Shown: positions 21,156-31,800, counted from the first letter of the stretch. The stretch is 64,000 nt of DNA from JAJKIP01 sp037200685 (GCA_037200685.1 JBBCIG010000019.1:186001-250000), one strand, 5' to 3'. Numbers and translations: made by a program. Notes: generated by a model not told the origin, from the sequence alone.

Positions 21156-22574
21156 ATGGGCAAAAAAAATAAGCATATTGTTTTAGAAAGGTGCTGGTGG
21201 AAGATTATGCCGCGGAGGGCAGGTCACTGGGCAGGGTGAATGGCAAGGTGATATTTATTGAAAACACGGTACCGGGCGACGTGGTAGATGTGCGGCTGGG
21301 CCGGAGTAAAAAAGATTGGGCCGAGGGCAGGCCTTTGCATTTTCATAGCTGGTCGAAGGACAGGGTGGTGCCTTTTTGTTCGCATTTTGGCGTGTGCGGT
21401 GGGTGTCAATGGCAGATGCTGCCGTACGAAAAGCAACTGGAATATAAGCAACGGCAGGTGAAAGATAATTTGCAACGCATTGGTAAAGTGCAAATGCCGG
21501 AGATGCTACCAATCGTTGGTGCGAAGGAAAGCATGTACTATAGAAATAAGATGGAGTACACGTTTGGCAACAAACGTTTTTTTGCGGACAGAAGAATTGA
21601 ATGATGCTTCGATAAGCAGTGAGCAAAACGTAGCGGGCTTTCATGCAAAAGGGTTGTTTGATAAGCTGGTGGATATTGATGTTTGTTACCTGCAGGCGGA
21701 ACCGACCAACGAAATAAGAAAAGCGATTAAAAATTTTGCGATAGCGAATGGTTATTCATTTTACGATATCCGCGGGCACCATGGTTTTTTGCGGACGATG
21801 CAGGTGCGGCTTTGTACTACGGGTGAGTTGATGATCATATTGTTTTTGGTGAAGACGATGAAGAGAAAAGAAATAAGTTGCTCGAATATGTATCTTCACA
21901 GTTTCCTGCTCTCACGACATTGCCTGTATACTATTAATACAAGAAGAAATGACAGCATGTATGACCTGGAGCCGGTGGTTTATCACGGCAAGGGTTATGT
22001 GATTGAAAAATTATCAACGGGAACGGGAGAAGAGTTTCAATTTAAGATCGGCCCGAAATCTTTTTTTCAAACCAATACCAAACAGGGCGAGCAACTATAC
22101 AGGATAACAAAAGATTTTGCAGAGCTGAGCGGTAAGAGCGGTAAGGAGATTGTTTATGATCTCTATTGCGGCACCGGCAGCATCGGCATTTTTGTAAGCC
22201 GGCAGGCGAAGAAGATTATTGGCGTGGAAATGATTGAAGCCGCCATTGAAGATGCAAAAGAAAACGCCGCGTTGAACAATTTGGACACTGCCACGTTCTT
22301 TGCCGGTGATGTGATCGACATTTGCAATGATGATTTTTTCGCTACGCATGGCCGACCGGATGTCATCATCACCGATCCGCCCCGGGCGGGCATGCACGAA
22401 AAATTAGTTAAAAGATATTGGACATTGCCGCGCCGGTGGTGGTATACGTAAGTTGCAACCCGGCCACGCAGGCAAGGGACCTGAATTTGCTGGATGAAAA
22501 ATATGCTGTGACTAAGATCCAGCCCGTGGATATGTTTCCGCATACATTGCTATATTGAAATATTGTTCAGTTGA
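21156..22574 (+). CDS. rlmD: 23S rRNA (uracil-1939-C5)-methyltransferase RlmD, frameshifted
   Basis: SAM-dependent RNA m5U methyltransferase. N-terminal TRAM-like domain (VEDYAAEGRSLGRVNGKVIFI). The iron-sulfur cysteines are CSHFGVCGGCQWQ plus CYLQAEP. SAM motif VYDLYCGTGSIGIFVSRQAKKIIGVE, then DVIITDPPRAGMHEKL and, after a corrected indel, the catalytic VVYVSCNPATQARDL. About five indels (near 21195, 21580, 21835, 22415 and 22545). Restored length is about 470 residues, typical. Confidence 0.88.
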
Positions 22575-22606
22575 AGTTGAAGAACAGATAGTTTAATTTT
22601 ACAGCC

Positions 22607-23339
22607 ATGAATTTTACACGTCCGAATAATTTTCCCCCGATTGTAAAGAACCCTTATTATTATTAATGTGCTTGTTTTTATTGCACAAATCATTTTGGAT
22701 GATAAGTTTTCAATTGACCGAAAAACTTACTCTTCAACCGATTATTTCCGATCATTAAAGGAAGCATTAACACGAAATGCACCAATGTTGATATTCCGGC
22801 TTTTTCGCCCTACCAGCTTTTTACCCACATGTTCACGCATGCACCATGGCCTGACTTTTATCATATTTTATTAAACATGTTTGTCCTTTGGATGTTCGGG
22901 AGAATATTGGAGAATGTTTGGGGCGCAAAAAGATTTTTGACATTTTATCTTGCTTGTGGCCTGGCGCTGCTATAATTCATTTACTGGTTCAATATATTCG
23001 GTGCGAATATTTTTTACTTCCTGCTGTAGTTAATATCGACCAGGTCGCTTTTAATAAATATGGCGGGGCCCTGGCTGGTGTTGTTGGCGCTTCCGGCGCT
23101 ATCATGGGTGTCATGGCTGCATTTGCTTATCTTTTTCCGAATACAGAGTTATATATATGGGGCGCTTTTCCTGTGAAAGCAAAATGGGCCGTACTTGGTT
23201 ATGTTGCGATCGATTTGTTTGGAGGTTTTGGAAATATAAAAGGCGATAATGTAGCACACTTCGCCCATCTCGGCGGCGCAGTTACAGGTTTTATATTGTT
23301 TTTATATGGAACAAAACCAATCGAAAAACGTTGTATTAG
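22607..23339 (+). CDS. Rhomboid family intramembrane serine protease 1, frameshifted
   Basis: Polytopic membrane protease. Visible: MNFTRPNNFPPIVKN start, first membrane span VLVFIAQIIL, FTHMFTHAPWPDFYHILLNMFVLWMFGRILENVWG in corrected frame (the conserved H…N loop), GVVGASGAIMGVMAAFAYLFP with the catalytic serine, and HFAHLGGAVTGFILFLYG with the catalytic histidine. Three or four indels. The family end (…NRKTLY-like) is recovered at about 23339, just before repeats begin. A second rhomboid follows 312 bases downstream. Substrate unknown. Confidence 0.87.
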
Positions 23340-23384
23340 CAAATTTTTTATCCGCAGGATGCTGTGCATTAGCCCAACTGTAGT

Positions 23385-23605
23385 GCTGCTAGCATCGCCT
23401 GTTGCGACGCTCCGTTCATCTTCCTGTTCTTTACTCAGCAAATAGCGTCGCAGTTTACCATGAGCGAAGTCGAATGTCGCACTCTTCAGGGTTCTGTTCG
23501 CTACTCATCATTTTTGAAGTACCTGTGATTATCTGAATTTTCAATAAGCGAGGGGCTGTGTGCAGTTCCTCTCCTTCAGGAGGAGGTTAGGTGAGGCTCC
23601 CTCAT
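23385..23605. repeat. Composite intergenic repeat locus
   Basis: Gap between the two rhomboid genes. It contains 'gcatcgcctgttgcgacgctccgttcatcttcctgttctttactcagcaa' type sequence (23392-23444; close relatives at 58950 and, inverted, 29590-29640), 'gcactcttcagggttctgttcg', 'gaggggctgtgtgcagttcctctccttcaggaggaggttaggtgagg' type unit (23551-23596). No gene seen. Confidence 0.72.
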
Positions 23606-23651
23606 TTTCCTCAACCTTTTTAGCTTATTTTTACAACAGGAAATGTGTGCT

Positions 23652-24582
23652 ATGAGTTACTCAGAAAGAAAATACAACCGTCCTTTATCATTCGGGCAAA
23701 GAAGCAATGCGTTGATACTGCTGATCTCTATCAACCTTGTCATCTTTGTGATACTTGCATTTGTCCGTGCGATTTTTTTTATGCGCTATGAAAACAATGT
23801 GGAAGCAGATTCCCTTTTTCAATCACAAGTGCTGAAGTGGTTTGTTCTTCCCGCGGATATTCATGAGATCGGTACAAGGCCATGGACTATCATCACTCAT
23901 ATGTTCACGCACAGTGATGTATGGCATGTATTGGGGAAATATGTTGTGGCTATGGGTTTTTGGTTACATCTTACAAGACCTCACGGCAATCGTAAAATAT
24001 TCCCTGTTTTTTTATACGGAGCTTTTGGCGGTGCTATCGCTTATGTTTTAGCTATAAATTTTTTACCGGCGTTAGAAAAGAATTTGCCTTATGCCGTGGC
24101 GCTTGGCGCTTCGCGGGTGTTATGGCTATCGCAGTGGCGGCGACGACGATTACACCTGGTTATCGCATATTCCCCATGCTCAATGGGGGCATACCGATAT
24201 GGATCATCACTGCATTTTATCTCATCATTGATTTGGCAAATATTCCTGACAGCAATCGGCGAGGCACTATGCACATTTAGGCGGTGGGTTAACCGGTTTT
24301 TTATTTATTGTTTCTTTCCGGCGGGGGTAACGATTGGGGCGGCTGGATGAACAGCGCTTATGATTGGGTAAACGATCTTTTTAATCCCGATAAACCTAAA
24401 AAAGGAAAAAGCGCAAAGGAGCAGTTATTTTATAATCATCCGGGAAGCCGTTTAAGAGAACGCCGAATCTTACGGAAAAACGAATTGACGAAATACTCGA
24501 TAAGATCAATGAAGACGGATACGATTCATTGAGTGACGAAGAAAAAGAATTGCTGAAAAAAGCCAGTAAAGAGGATTTTTAG
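23652..24582 (+). CDS. Rhomboid family intramembrane serine protease 2, frameshifted
   Basis: Begins MSYSERKYNRPLSFGQRSNALILLISINLVIF. Then comes HMFTHSDVWHVLGNMLWLWVFGYILQDLTG in corrected frame, a catalytic serine region VALGASAGVMAIAVAAT, and HYAHLGGGLTGFLFI with the histidine. A soluble C-terminal tail (KRTPNLTEKRIDEILDKINEDGYDSLSDEEKELLKKASKEDF) is the small conserved element found on Bacteroidota rhomboids (DUF6576-like). About six indels. Restored length is about 305 residues. Confidence 0.87.
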
Positions 24583-24700
24583 TATTACTCAGCGCTAATT
24601 ATAACTAATTACACGAATTTTTACACGCAATCTGTTAATCTGTCGTTCTAATAAAGCATTATCTTTTTTAATTTGTATTAATTCGTGAAATTCGTGTACT
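24583..24700. repeat. 'acacgaatt' type intergenic repeat
   Basis: Short gene-free spacer with 'ttacacgaatttttacacgcaatctgttaatctg' and 'attaattcgtgaaattcgtgtac', an inverted pair of a motif that is often scattered between genes in this phylum. A related 'aacacggatgcc…acccacggattt' stretch is at 56430-56462. Confidence 0.45.
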
Positions 24701-25814
24701 ATGGCGAGCAAGTTCCGTCTATTCACCAAGCGGTTTTTTGTTTTTACTAAATATTACTGTCGCTTTTTTTTTCCTGCTGGCATGCCTGGCTCCTATCTTA
24801 ATCCCCATTCGTGGTGGTTCAATTTTTAGGCCTTGCGTTTCCTTTTTTATTATTAGTGGTGCTGGTGTTTATGATATGGTGGTTATTTGTAAAAAGAAAG
24901 TTTGCACTTATTTCGGCTATCAGCTTATTGATTGGTATTAAAAGTATCAGTGTTTTTTTTGCGTTTCATTCTTCTTCATTTAAAGCGGAGAAAAGATCCC
25001 AAGTCTATACGGATAGCTACATGGAATGTGGCCCGTTTTATTGAATTGGCGAAAAATAATAACCAGGGCAGTCATACAAGATTAAGAATGATGGAATTGA
25101 TCCAGCAGCAAAACGCCGATGTGCTTTGCCTGCAGGAATTTCATACCTCTACCGATCCTTCTTATTATAATAATATCATTGCGGTAAAAAAGCTGGGCTA
25201 TCCTTATTATTATTTTTCTTTTGATAACGATGGCGACAGGCATTATTACAGCTCCATTATTTTTTCAAATAATACCCAATCATTGACAGCGGCATTATCC
25301 GCTACCCACGGCCTACACTAAACGAAGTACTGCTGGAAGCGGACATAAAAATTAATAACGATACAGTCAGGGTGTATACCACGCACCTTCAATCCCTCCA
25401 GTTTGGAAAAGAAGATTATCAAAAGATCAATTGAAATAAAAAAAGTGGAGGACAGCCTGCTTTCCAATTCCCGCACTATTTTTTCCAAGGTAAAAAGAGG
25501 CATCGTGAACCGCAGCATAACAGGCTGATATTATCAACCAGGTGATCGGTGATTCACCCCATCCCGTTTTATTTTGCGCCGACCTGAACGATGTACCTAA
25601 TTCTTATACTTATTACACGGTGAAAGGCGATATGCAGGATGCCTTTCTTAAAAAAGGATTTGGTATTGGCCGCACATTTTCAGCCTTATCACCCACACTT
25701 CGCATCGATTATATCTTTGCCGACGACAATTTTAAGATCAAGCAGTTCAAGCGCATCCTGAAGCGGTATTCAGACCATTATATGCTCGTGTCTGATATAG
25801 AACTGAAGAAATAA
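24701..25814 (+). CDS. Endonuclease/exonuclease/phosphatase family protein, frameshifted
   Basis: Membrane-anchored protein with an EEP (DNase I-like) domain. N-terminal hydrophobic spans (FFFLLACLAP; LGLAFPFLLLVVLVFMIWWLF; ALISAISLLIGIKSISVFF) precede the catalytic domain: IRIATWNVARF (Asn), DVLCLQEFHT (metal-binding Glu), TTHLQSLQF (His), PVLFCADLNDVPNSYTY (Asp/Asn) and SDHYMLVSDIEL (final Asp-His). Such proteins cleave phosphodiesters or phosphoesters; the substrate here is open. About five indels. Restored length is about 370 residues. Confidence 0.85.
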
Positions 25815-25825
25815 ACGGGATTCTT

Positions 25826-25833
25826 TATTTTTG
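25826..25833 (+). promoter_or_regulatory. Possible -7 box of cysS
   Basis: TATTTTTG fits TAnnTTTG and sits 10 bases before the ATG at 25844. It lies in the short gap after the EEP-family gene, so cysS may have its own promoter. No strong -33 element. Confidence 0.35.
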
Positions 25834-25843
25834 GAACTTTCCA

Positions 25844-27344
25844 ATGAATATGAGTGAATTAAAGATCTACAATACTTTATCAAGACAGAAAGAACGTTTT
25901 GAACCGCTCGTTCCTAATCATGTGGGAGTATACGTCTGCGGCCCTACTGTTTACAGCGATGTGCATTTAGGTAATTGCCGCACTTTTATTTCATTTGATA
26001 TTATCTATCGCTATCTCAGGTACCTTGGTTATAAAGTAAGGTATGTAAGAAACATTACCGATGCCGGTCACCTCGAAGGCGACAGAGATGAAGGTGATGA
26101 TAAATTTTCCAAGAAAGCAAGGCTGGAACAATTGCAACCGATGGAAATCGTACAGCGTTATACCGTAGGTTTTCATAAAGTGATGGAATTATTTAATAAC
26201 CTGCCGCCGACAATTGAACCAACGGCAACCGGCCATATCACCGAACAAATAAAAATGGCTCAGCAGATCATTGATAATGGTTATGCTTACGTAGTGAATG
26301 GTACCGTTTATTTTGATGTAGAAAAATATAATAAAGAAAAGCCTTACGGCATTCTTACGAACAGGGAAACTGGAAGACCTGCTGGAAGGAACAAGAGAAT
26401 TGGGTGGACAAGATGAAAAAAAAGGAAGACTTGACTTCGCACTTTGGATAAAAGCGGGGCCTGAACATTTAATGCAATGGCCTTCACCCTGGGGCATGGG
26501 CTTTCCAGGCTGGCATATTGAATGTTCGGCAATGAGTGAAAAATATTTGGGAAAACAATTTGATATACACGGCGGCGGAATGGATTTAGCGGCGACGCAT
26601 CATACGAATGAGATCGCCCAGTCGCAGGCTTGTTATCATGTTTCACCTGTACGCTATTGGGTACATACAAATATGCTGACGGTAAATGGTGTGCGGATGA
26701 GCAAGAGTGCTGGTAATGGATTTCTTCCCGAAGAATTATTCAGTGGCTCGCATCCATTATTGGCAAAAGCCTATTCGCCCATGAACGTCCGCTTCTTTAT
26801 GTTGCAGACACATTACCGCAGCACATTGGATTTTAGTAACGATGCATTGCAGGCGGCGGAAAAAGGATTGAAAAGATTGTGGGAAGCTTATGAGAGCTTG
26901 AATAAATTGGCAATTGGCAACGGGCAATTAGCAATTGATGAAGAGCTGGATAATAAAATAAAAAAACTGGTGGCGGAATTTGATGAAAACATGAACGATG
27001 ATTTCAACACCGCAAAAGTTTTAGCAAGCATGTTCGAATTAGTTCCCATTATTAATTCAATAAAAGATAAAACGATAAGCATAGCATCTGTTTCTGCGGA
27101 AACATTGGCGCTGATGAAATCTAAATTTAAAAGTTACCTGGAAGATGTATTTGGATTAAAAGCGGTTAACGAAGCTGATAATAAAAAGCTAGAAGGAATT
27201 ATGCAATTGCTGATCGATATCCGCAAAGACGCTAAAGGAAAAAAAGATTTCGTTACTTCTGATAAAATAAGAAACCAGTTGTCGGAACTGGGCATTTCGC
27301 TTAAGGATGAAAAGGGCGGGGAAATGAGTTATTCATTTGAGTAA
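25844..27344 (+). CDS. cysS: Cysteinyl-tRNA synthetase CysS, one frameshift
   Basis: Class I aminoacyl-tRNA synthetase charging tRNA-Cys. Visible are VGVYVCGPTVYSDVHLGNCRTF (zinc Cys and HIGH-type HLGN), WHIECSAMS (zinc Cys), DIHGGGMDLAATHHTNEIAQSQA (zinc His) and the KMSKS loop RMSKSAGN. One indel near 26375 splits it. About 500 residues. The ATG at 25844 (MNMSELKIYN) can be replaced by the second ATG at 25850. A low-complexity AIGNGQLAI stretch lies in the C-terminal helical domain. Confidence 0.95.
26905..26945 (+). repeat. In-frame 'ggcaatt' microrepeat inside cysS
   Basis: A short tandem-like stretch (ttggcaattggcaacgggc then aattagcaattgatga) encodes LAIGNGQLAID in the alpha-helical domain after the KMSKS loop. 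It looks like a dispersed 'ggcaattagcaatt' simple repeat tolerated within a coding region. Confidence 0.5.
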
Positions 27345-27379
27345 AGGCGGTCGGCGCTTCACAAATCAAGACACTACAA

Positions 27380-28012
27380 ATGGAATATATCCTTCATCTT
27401 TCCAAAGATAAAAAACTGAAGAAGCTGGTAGAAGCAGGCAAAAAGCACAGTTTAAAAAAGCGTAAGAATATTTGTAACTATCTCTGCGCTTCCATCATGA
27501 GCCAACAACTTTCCACTAAAGTGGCGAAAGTGATCCATAACCGGTTTCTTGATTTATATGGCGGTAAAGAACCCACACCGCAACAGATACTTGATACTCC
27601 TTTCGAAAAATTAAGGGGAATCGGCTTATCAAACGCCAAAGCGAACTATGTAAAAAATGTAGCGCAGTTTGAAATCGAGTTTGGGATGGATCATAAGAAA
27701 TTAAATAAAATGGAAAATGAACAGGTGATAGAATACCTGGTACAGATAAAAGGAGTGGGCCGGTGGACAGTGGAGATGCTGCTAATGTTTGCCCTGGGCC
27801 GGGAAGATGTTTTCGCCATTGATGATTGGGGCGTGCAAAATGCCATGATCAATTTATATAAACTTGACCGGGCGGATAAAAAGAAATTTCGTGAAGATTT
27901 GCTGCGTATTTCTCAAAAATGGAGCCCTTACAGAACCTATGCCTGCTTGCATTTGTGGAGATGGAAGGATAATACGCCTGTAGTAAAAGAAAAGAAGAAG
28001 GTTAAGAAGTAA
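27380..28012 (+). CDS. DNA-3-methyladenine glycosylase (AlkA/Mag-like HhH-GPD)
   Basis: Base-excision repair glycosylase removing alkylated bases. 210 residues, intact. It has the substrate-channel region MSQQLSTKVAKVIHNRF, helix-hairpin-helix VQIKGVGRWTVEMLLMFALG and the catalytic aspartate in DVFAIDDWGVQNAM. WSPYRTYACLHLWRW closes the domain. A lysine-rich tail follows. It is preceded by cysS by 35 bases in the same direction, and its stop is 3 bases from the stop of the convergent CbrC-family gene. Confidence 0.9.
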   Translation: MEYILHLSKDKKLKKLVEAGKKHSLKKRKNICNYLCASIMSQQLSTKVAKVIHNRFLDLYGGKEPTPQQILDTPFEKLRGIGLSNAKANYVKNVAQFEIEFGMDHKKLNKMENEQVIEYLVQIKGVGRWTVEMLLMFALGREDVFAIDDWGVQNAMINLYKLDRADKKKFREDLLRISQKWSPYRTYACLHLWRWKDNTPVVKEKKKVKK

Positions 28013-28015
28013 TTG

Positions 28016-28543
28016 CTAGTCCGTGTCAGCAGCTAAACGGTGTTGCCCGCAGTGTAAACATTGAAATAAATATCCCTGCATCGTTCCTTTATTAAGTAAA
28101 CTTTCTTCCAGCTCTTTTTGTGTCAGCTCATATTCTTCTTTAATCTCATCGAGATCATCTTCCAGTTCATTTTTAAAATGCTTTATATCATCCCAACCGA
28201 CATAATTTTGAAAAGCACAAAAGTCCCCGCAATGGCTTAGCCATTTTTCCTGTTGCCATCCTGTGTATCCCGGTGTTCTTGTTGTTAATTCTACAACGGC
28301 ATCTTCGCTATCGACATCTTCACAAGAGGCGGTATCCTGGAATTCGCCTTCGTATTTTTTTGCCGCTTCACCATTTTTAATACACCAGGGACAAATGCCT
28401 TCTACTTCTTCTTCAGCATAAAACGGGCCTTCATACACGGCATCTCCTTTCCTGCATGCAACAGGGCATTTTGTTTTCTCCCTTTTTATAATTCCGAGCT
28501 TCTCCGCGTTGGGATTGTATTTAAATACAGTGATATCGCTCAT
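28016..28543 (-). CDS. CbrC/UPF0167 family protein
   Basis: 175-residue cytoplasmic protein of the CbrC family, whose E. coli member affects colicin E2 tolerance; the biochemical role is unknown. Family marks are FKYNPNAEKLG at the start, the zinc-like pairs CPVAC and GICPWCIKNGEAAKKYEG, RTPGYTGWQQEKWLSHCGDFCAFQNYVG and a C-terminal FQCLHCGQHRLAADTD. The frame is intact, unlike most neighbours. Confidence 0.82.
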   Translation of the reverse strand: MSDITVFKYNPNAEKLGIIKREKTKCPVACRKGDAVYEGPFYAEEEVEGICPWCIKNGEAAKKYEGEFQDTASCEDVDSEDAVVELTTRTPGYTGWQQEKWLSHCGDFCAFQNYVGWDDIKHFKNELEDDLDEIKEEYELTQKELEESLLNKGTMQGYLFQCLHCGQHRLAADTD

Positions 28544-28575
28544 GCTATTTTCTTTATTGAAAAGTATTTCCTTTT

Positions 28576-29284
28576 TTAAATTAAAAAAGTATCCTGAATC
28601 CCCAGATTCGCCGAAACGGTAAATGGCGCATCATTATTAATAAATAAATAATTGCTGGGATAGTTTGTTGTGGGGATCAACACCCGTCCTTCTCCATAAA
28701 AAAACACATCGCCGCCCAACTGTTTTTCATAGCCCAGCGCCAGGTCCAAGCGTCAATCGTTTAAAACTGGCTTTACCTGCCAGCACAGGTGTATTATATT
28801 TCGCTGTATCAACGAATGCGGAATGTGTATTTGTTATTCTTCCCATCATTAATCCAAAAACCTGCAAGGCCATACAAACTCCATTTATTTTCTTCATCAA
28901 AAGCCCCTCTTAAATAATGCTTCCATCCCCAGGGACAAATGTTTAAAATTCAGTTTCGCCTTATTGGTATAAGCTATTTGCTGCGGGGAAGTAGCCCCCT
29001 GCTTTAGCGGTTGCAGTTACTGCATTGCTGAATTTTCCATTGGAATAATAAGACAACCATATGTAAGCGCCGTCTTTGGGTGCCAGGTGAAAATGCCCGG
29101 CAATAGTTTGACCTATCGCCAAAAATTGCTGTTGCCTTTTTAAAGCTTTTTTAAAATGCTTAACATCGGTAGCAAGGCTAAAGCGTAGTGGCTGTTGTTG
29201 TGAAAACCCGGCAACACTTATTGTTACTATAAATAATATTGTAATAGCTTTCTTCAAGAGACAAATTAATTTGCAATGATACAT
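28576..29284 (-). CDS. Candidate outer-membrane protein with signal peptide, frameshifted
   Basis: Not a recognised family. It starts with a hydrophobic export signal (KKAITILFIVTISVAGFSQQQ). Alternating aromatic beta-type stretches follow: DGAYIWLSYYSNGKFSNAV, LTLDLALGYEKQLGGDVFFYGEGR and PFTVSANLGIQDTFLI at the end. The terminal strand with a hydrophobic or aromatic last residue suits a small outer-membrane beta-barrel. Two or three indels (near 28880-28960 and 28750). Restored length is about 235 residues. Confidence 0.5.
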
Positions 29285-29309
29285 AAATCGAAGTAAAAAA
29301 GCAGGAAAC

Positions 29310-29655
29310 CATAGCTACCTCTAGCCCTTCCCAATCCCGCATGGGGAGCCCGTGAACATACAGCCCTCGCTTTTCGGAATGCATGACAATATCGACACTT
29401 CGAAAATGATGAACAGAGATATCGAGTTGATGTGGTAGTTATATCGTTTGGATTGCAATGCAGCACGTCCCTTCTCTGAAGGAGAAGGGAAAGAGGGTTG
29501 AGGCTTTGCCGAGTAGCGAGCAGAACGATGAAGTTCCGATAGCTATCGGAGCGACGCCCCGACAAACATCGGGGTCTTCGACAATTGTTGAGTAAAGAAC
29601 AGAAAGATGAACGGAGCGTCGCAACAGACGATGATAGTAGTACTACAGCCCGGCA
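29310..29655. repeat. Composite intergenic repeat locus
   Basis: The gap 29285-29725 holds only shared modules and the terminator. Modules are 'cccttcccaatcccgcatggggagcc' (29325-29350), 'acagccctcgcttttcgg' (29359-29376), 'gcagcacgtcccttctctgaaggagaagggaaagagggttgaggc' type unit (29458-29505), cgatagctatcgg and ccccgacaaacatcggggtc palindromes (29538-29575), and 'ggagcgtcgcaacagacgatgatagtagtac' type unit (29612-29644). Confidence 0.75.
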
Positions 29656-29678
29656 AAAAAACACTCACTCCAATAAAA

Positions 29679-29701
29679 AGGCCGCTTAACATAAGCGGCC
29701 T
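29679..29701 (-). terminator. Rho-independent terminator
   Basis: Perfect stem aggccgctta / taagcggcct with a 3-base loop. On the minus strand it is followed by ttttta. It lies just downstream of the gene ending at 29726 and is correctly oriented for it. Confidence 0.8.
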
Positions 29702-29725
29702 CATTGATCGGTCAAAAAAATATTT

Positions 29726-30139
29726 TTAATTATCTTCTTCTACCATTGCTTCTTCCACTTTGTTAGATACCTGCACTTTGCAAATCAGCTGCACATTGCT
29801 TTTTATGGGCTTCAGTAAGAAGGTTACTTTATCCGTATCTGTTAGCCGCGGCAAGCGTACTACCTTTCTTAATTTCTTTACAGAGTAATTATTTTGAAAC
29901 AACACTTCGCCCGTTTCGCCCAATACCATTATTTTAAAATCGTTGCCCGATTCATTATTGTATTTCAGGTTAAAGAACAATGATTCATTATCGCCATTGA
30001 GGTATTTTACTTTTAAGTCCCTGGAATTTTCTTCAATTGTTGCGATCTGTGAAAAGCGCTGCCGGAAAATAATAAGAAGAACCAACGTGACCGGTACGGC
30101 CCAAACGTATTTTAGAAAAATGGTTTTTGGGAAATTCAT
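29726..30139 (-). CDS. Hypothetical membrane-anchored protein
   Basis: 137 residues, intact, no family recognised. A single N-terminal hydrophobic span (FLKYVWAVPVTLVLLIIF) is followed by a soluble beta-rich region (KVKYLNGDNESLFFNLKYNNESGNDFKIMVLGE) and an acidic tail EEAMVEEDN. The topology suggests an inner-membrane anchor with a periplasmic or immunoglobulin-like domain. It is a single-gene transcript with its own terminator downstream. Confidence 0.6.
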   Translation of the reverse strand: MNFPKTIFLKYVWAVPVTLVLLIIFRQRFSQIATIEENSRDLKVKYLNGDNESLFFNLKYNNESGNDFKIMVLGETGEVLFQNNYSVKKLRKVVRLPRLTDTDKVTFLLKPIKSNVQLICKVQVSNKVEEAMVEEDN

Positions 30140-30346
30140 TGTTATTGTCTTTTTAGTTTATCGTCACAGAATAATAGCGTCTGAAAAAAATATACCTGCT
30201 TCAAAGCAGGCATAGACGAATTTAGTTTTTTTTGAAATATGAACAATCACAATCTATCCCACTTTTTTATAGCGGGAATACAAATGGGATATTTACGATA
30301 GTGATTTATGCAAAGACATGAAGACAACATCAAGGCACATCGGCCG

Positions 30347-31347
30347 TCAATTGTTTTCCAAAGCCAGATCTTTCAATTCCACCAAACCCTTAGTAGTAGC
30401 GGAAGAATAAAAACATGCGGGATAGAATCCGGTAATTCTTTCTCAACAGCCGCACATCAGTTCACGGTCCAGCAAATCGCTTTTGCTGATGGCGATAAAG
30501 AATTGTTTATGCAGCATGCTCAGGGTTATACTTTTCCAGGTTCATTCACCAGTATTTCAATTTCCTTTTTATGATCAGCGCTGTCCGCCGGAATTAAAAA
30601 AAAGCAAAACGGAGTTTCTTTCAATATGCCGTAAAAAGCGGTAGCCCAAACCTTTGCCTTCCGCAGCCCCTTCGATAATGCCCGGCAAATCCGCCATACA
30701 AAAACTTCTTCCATCGCGGTATTCCACAATGCCGAGGTTAGGCGTGATCGTAGTGAAAGCATAATCTGCGATCTTCGGCCCTCGCCGCGGTGATCACCGA
30801 TAACAAAGTCGACTTGCCCGCATTTGGAAAGGCCCACCAATCCTACATCCGCCAATACTTTCAACTCCAAAACTTTCCAGGCTTCCACTCCCGGCCCCAA
30901 CCCCGGTTGTGCGTATTCAGGCGCCTGGTTCGTCCGGCGTTGCAAAATGACTGTTGCCCAACCCCCCGCCTTTGCCGCCCGGTATCCAAATCACTTCATG
31001 TCCATCTTCTAATATTTCCACTTCCTGCTTGCCCGTTTCTTCATCCGAGGCGATCGTTCCCAGCGGCAACTTCTATAATAATATCTTTTCCAAACCGCCC
31101 GGTTTTATTATTACCGCTTGCCGTCGGTGCCATCTTCTGCCAATACATTTTTATAATATCGTAAATGGAGCAATGTCCACAAATTGCTGTTGCCTTTCAA
31201 AATAATATGTGCGCCACGGCCGCCATCGCCACCATCGGGGCCGCCCATCGCCGTAAACTTATTGCGCATAAAATGCCTGCTGCCGGCGCCGCCATGCCCG
31301 CTCTTGCAAAAAATCCGAATCTGGTCAACAAAATTACTTTTCTCCAA
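30347..31347 (-). CDS. obgE: GTPase ObgE/CgtA, frameshifted
   Basis: Essential ribosome-associated GTPase. N-terminal glycine-rich Obg fold: FCKSGHGGAGSRHFMRNKFTAMGGPDGGDGGRG. G domain in corrected frames: GLVGFPNAGKSTLLSVI (G1), YAFTTITPNLG (G2), MADLPGIIEGAAEGKGLGYRFLRHIERN (G3) and ISKSDLL (G4). At least six indels. The apparent start is TTG at 31347 (MEKSNFVDQI), with no in-frame ATG just upstream. The likely end is ELKDLALENN with a stop at 30347. About 330 residues, typical. Confidence 0.88.
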
Positions 31348-31399
31348 AACCTTGTTTTTGTAAGCTGCAATTATACCATTGAAGCCCCCTGTTGATGCG

Positions 31400-31535
31400 G
31401 TTTAATTTTTTAGTAGGCCCAGCTGCATTACTACTATCATCGGCTGTTTGCGTCGCACTCTTCAACGTTCGGTAATTCTATTGAGCATTTGCGAAGAGCA
31501 TTATATGGATGGCGGAACTCTGTTCCGTCCGATTT
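31400..31535. repeat. Dispersed repeat module
   Basis: Contains 'ctgcattactactatcatcggctgtttgcgtcgcactcttcaacgttcggtaattctattgagcatttgcgaagagc' type sequence (31420-31498), matching modules at 14690-14810 and 36345-36375. Part of the 656-base gene-free interval between obgE and the DUF6970 gene. Confidence 0.68.
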
Positions 31536-31553
31536 ATAATTAGGGTTTTCTAG

Positions 31554-31800
31554 CCCACGGTTTTAACCGTGGGTGACGAGAATAATAAAAACACCATTAA
31601 CCATTTTAATGGTTTGTGAAATACACATCAATTAGGAAGGAAATGGTTAAAAACCATTGCGTGAGATAGATTCGTGTCATATTGTACCCACGGTTAATAA
31701 CCGTGGGCTTTAAAAATGTCACCCCTTTCGGGTGAATAACATCTCATTCAAATTTCGTATATAATAACACCACCTTCCCGGGGTTTAAAAATCCCGAAGG
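31554..31800. repeat. Cluster of six palindromes
   Basis: Within 247 bases there are: cccacggttttaaccgtggg (31554-31573), aaccattttaatggtt (31599-31614), aatggttaaaaaccatt (31642-31658), cccacggttaataaccgtggg (31687-31707), cacccctttcgggtg (31720-31734) and a ccttc…gggg / cccgaagg hairpin (31773-31800). The first and fourth share the same stem. No open reading frame or transposase is present. It looks like a REP-type array or a structured RNA. Bases 31801-32004 are AT-rich and show nothing. Confidence 0.7.
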
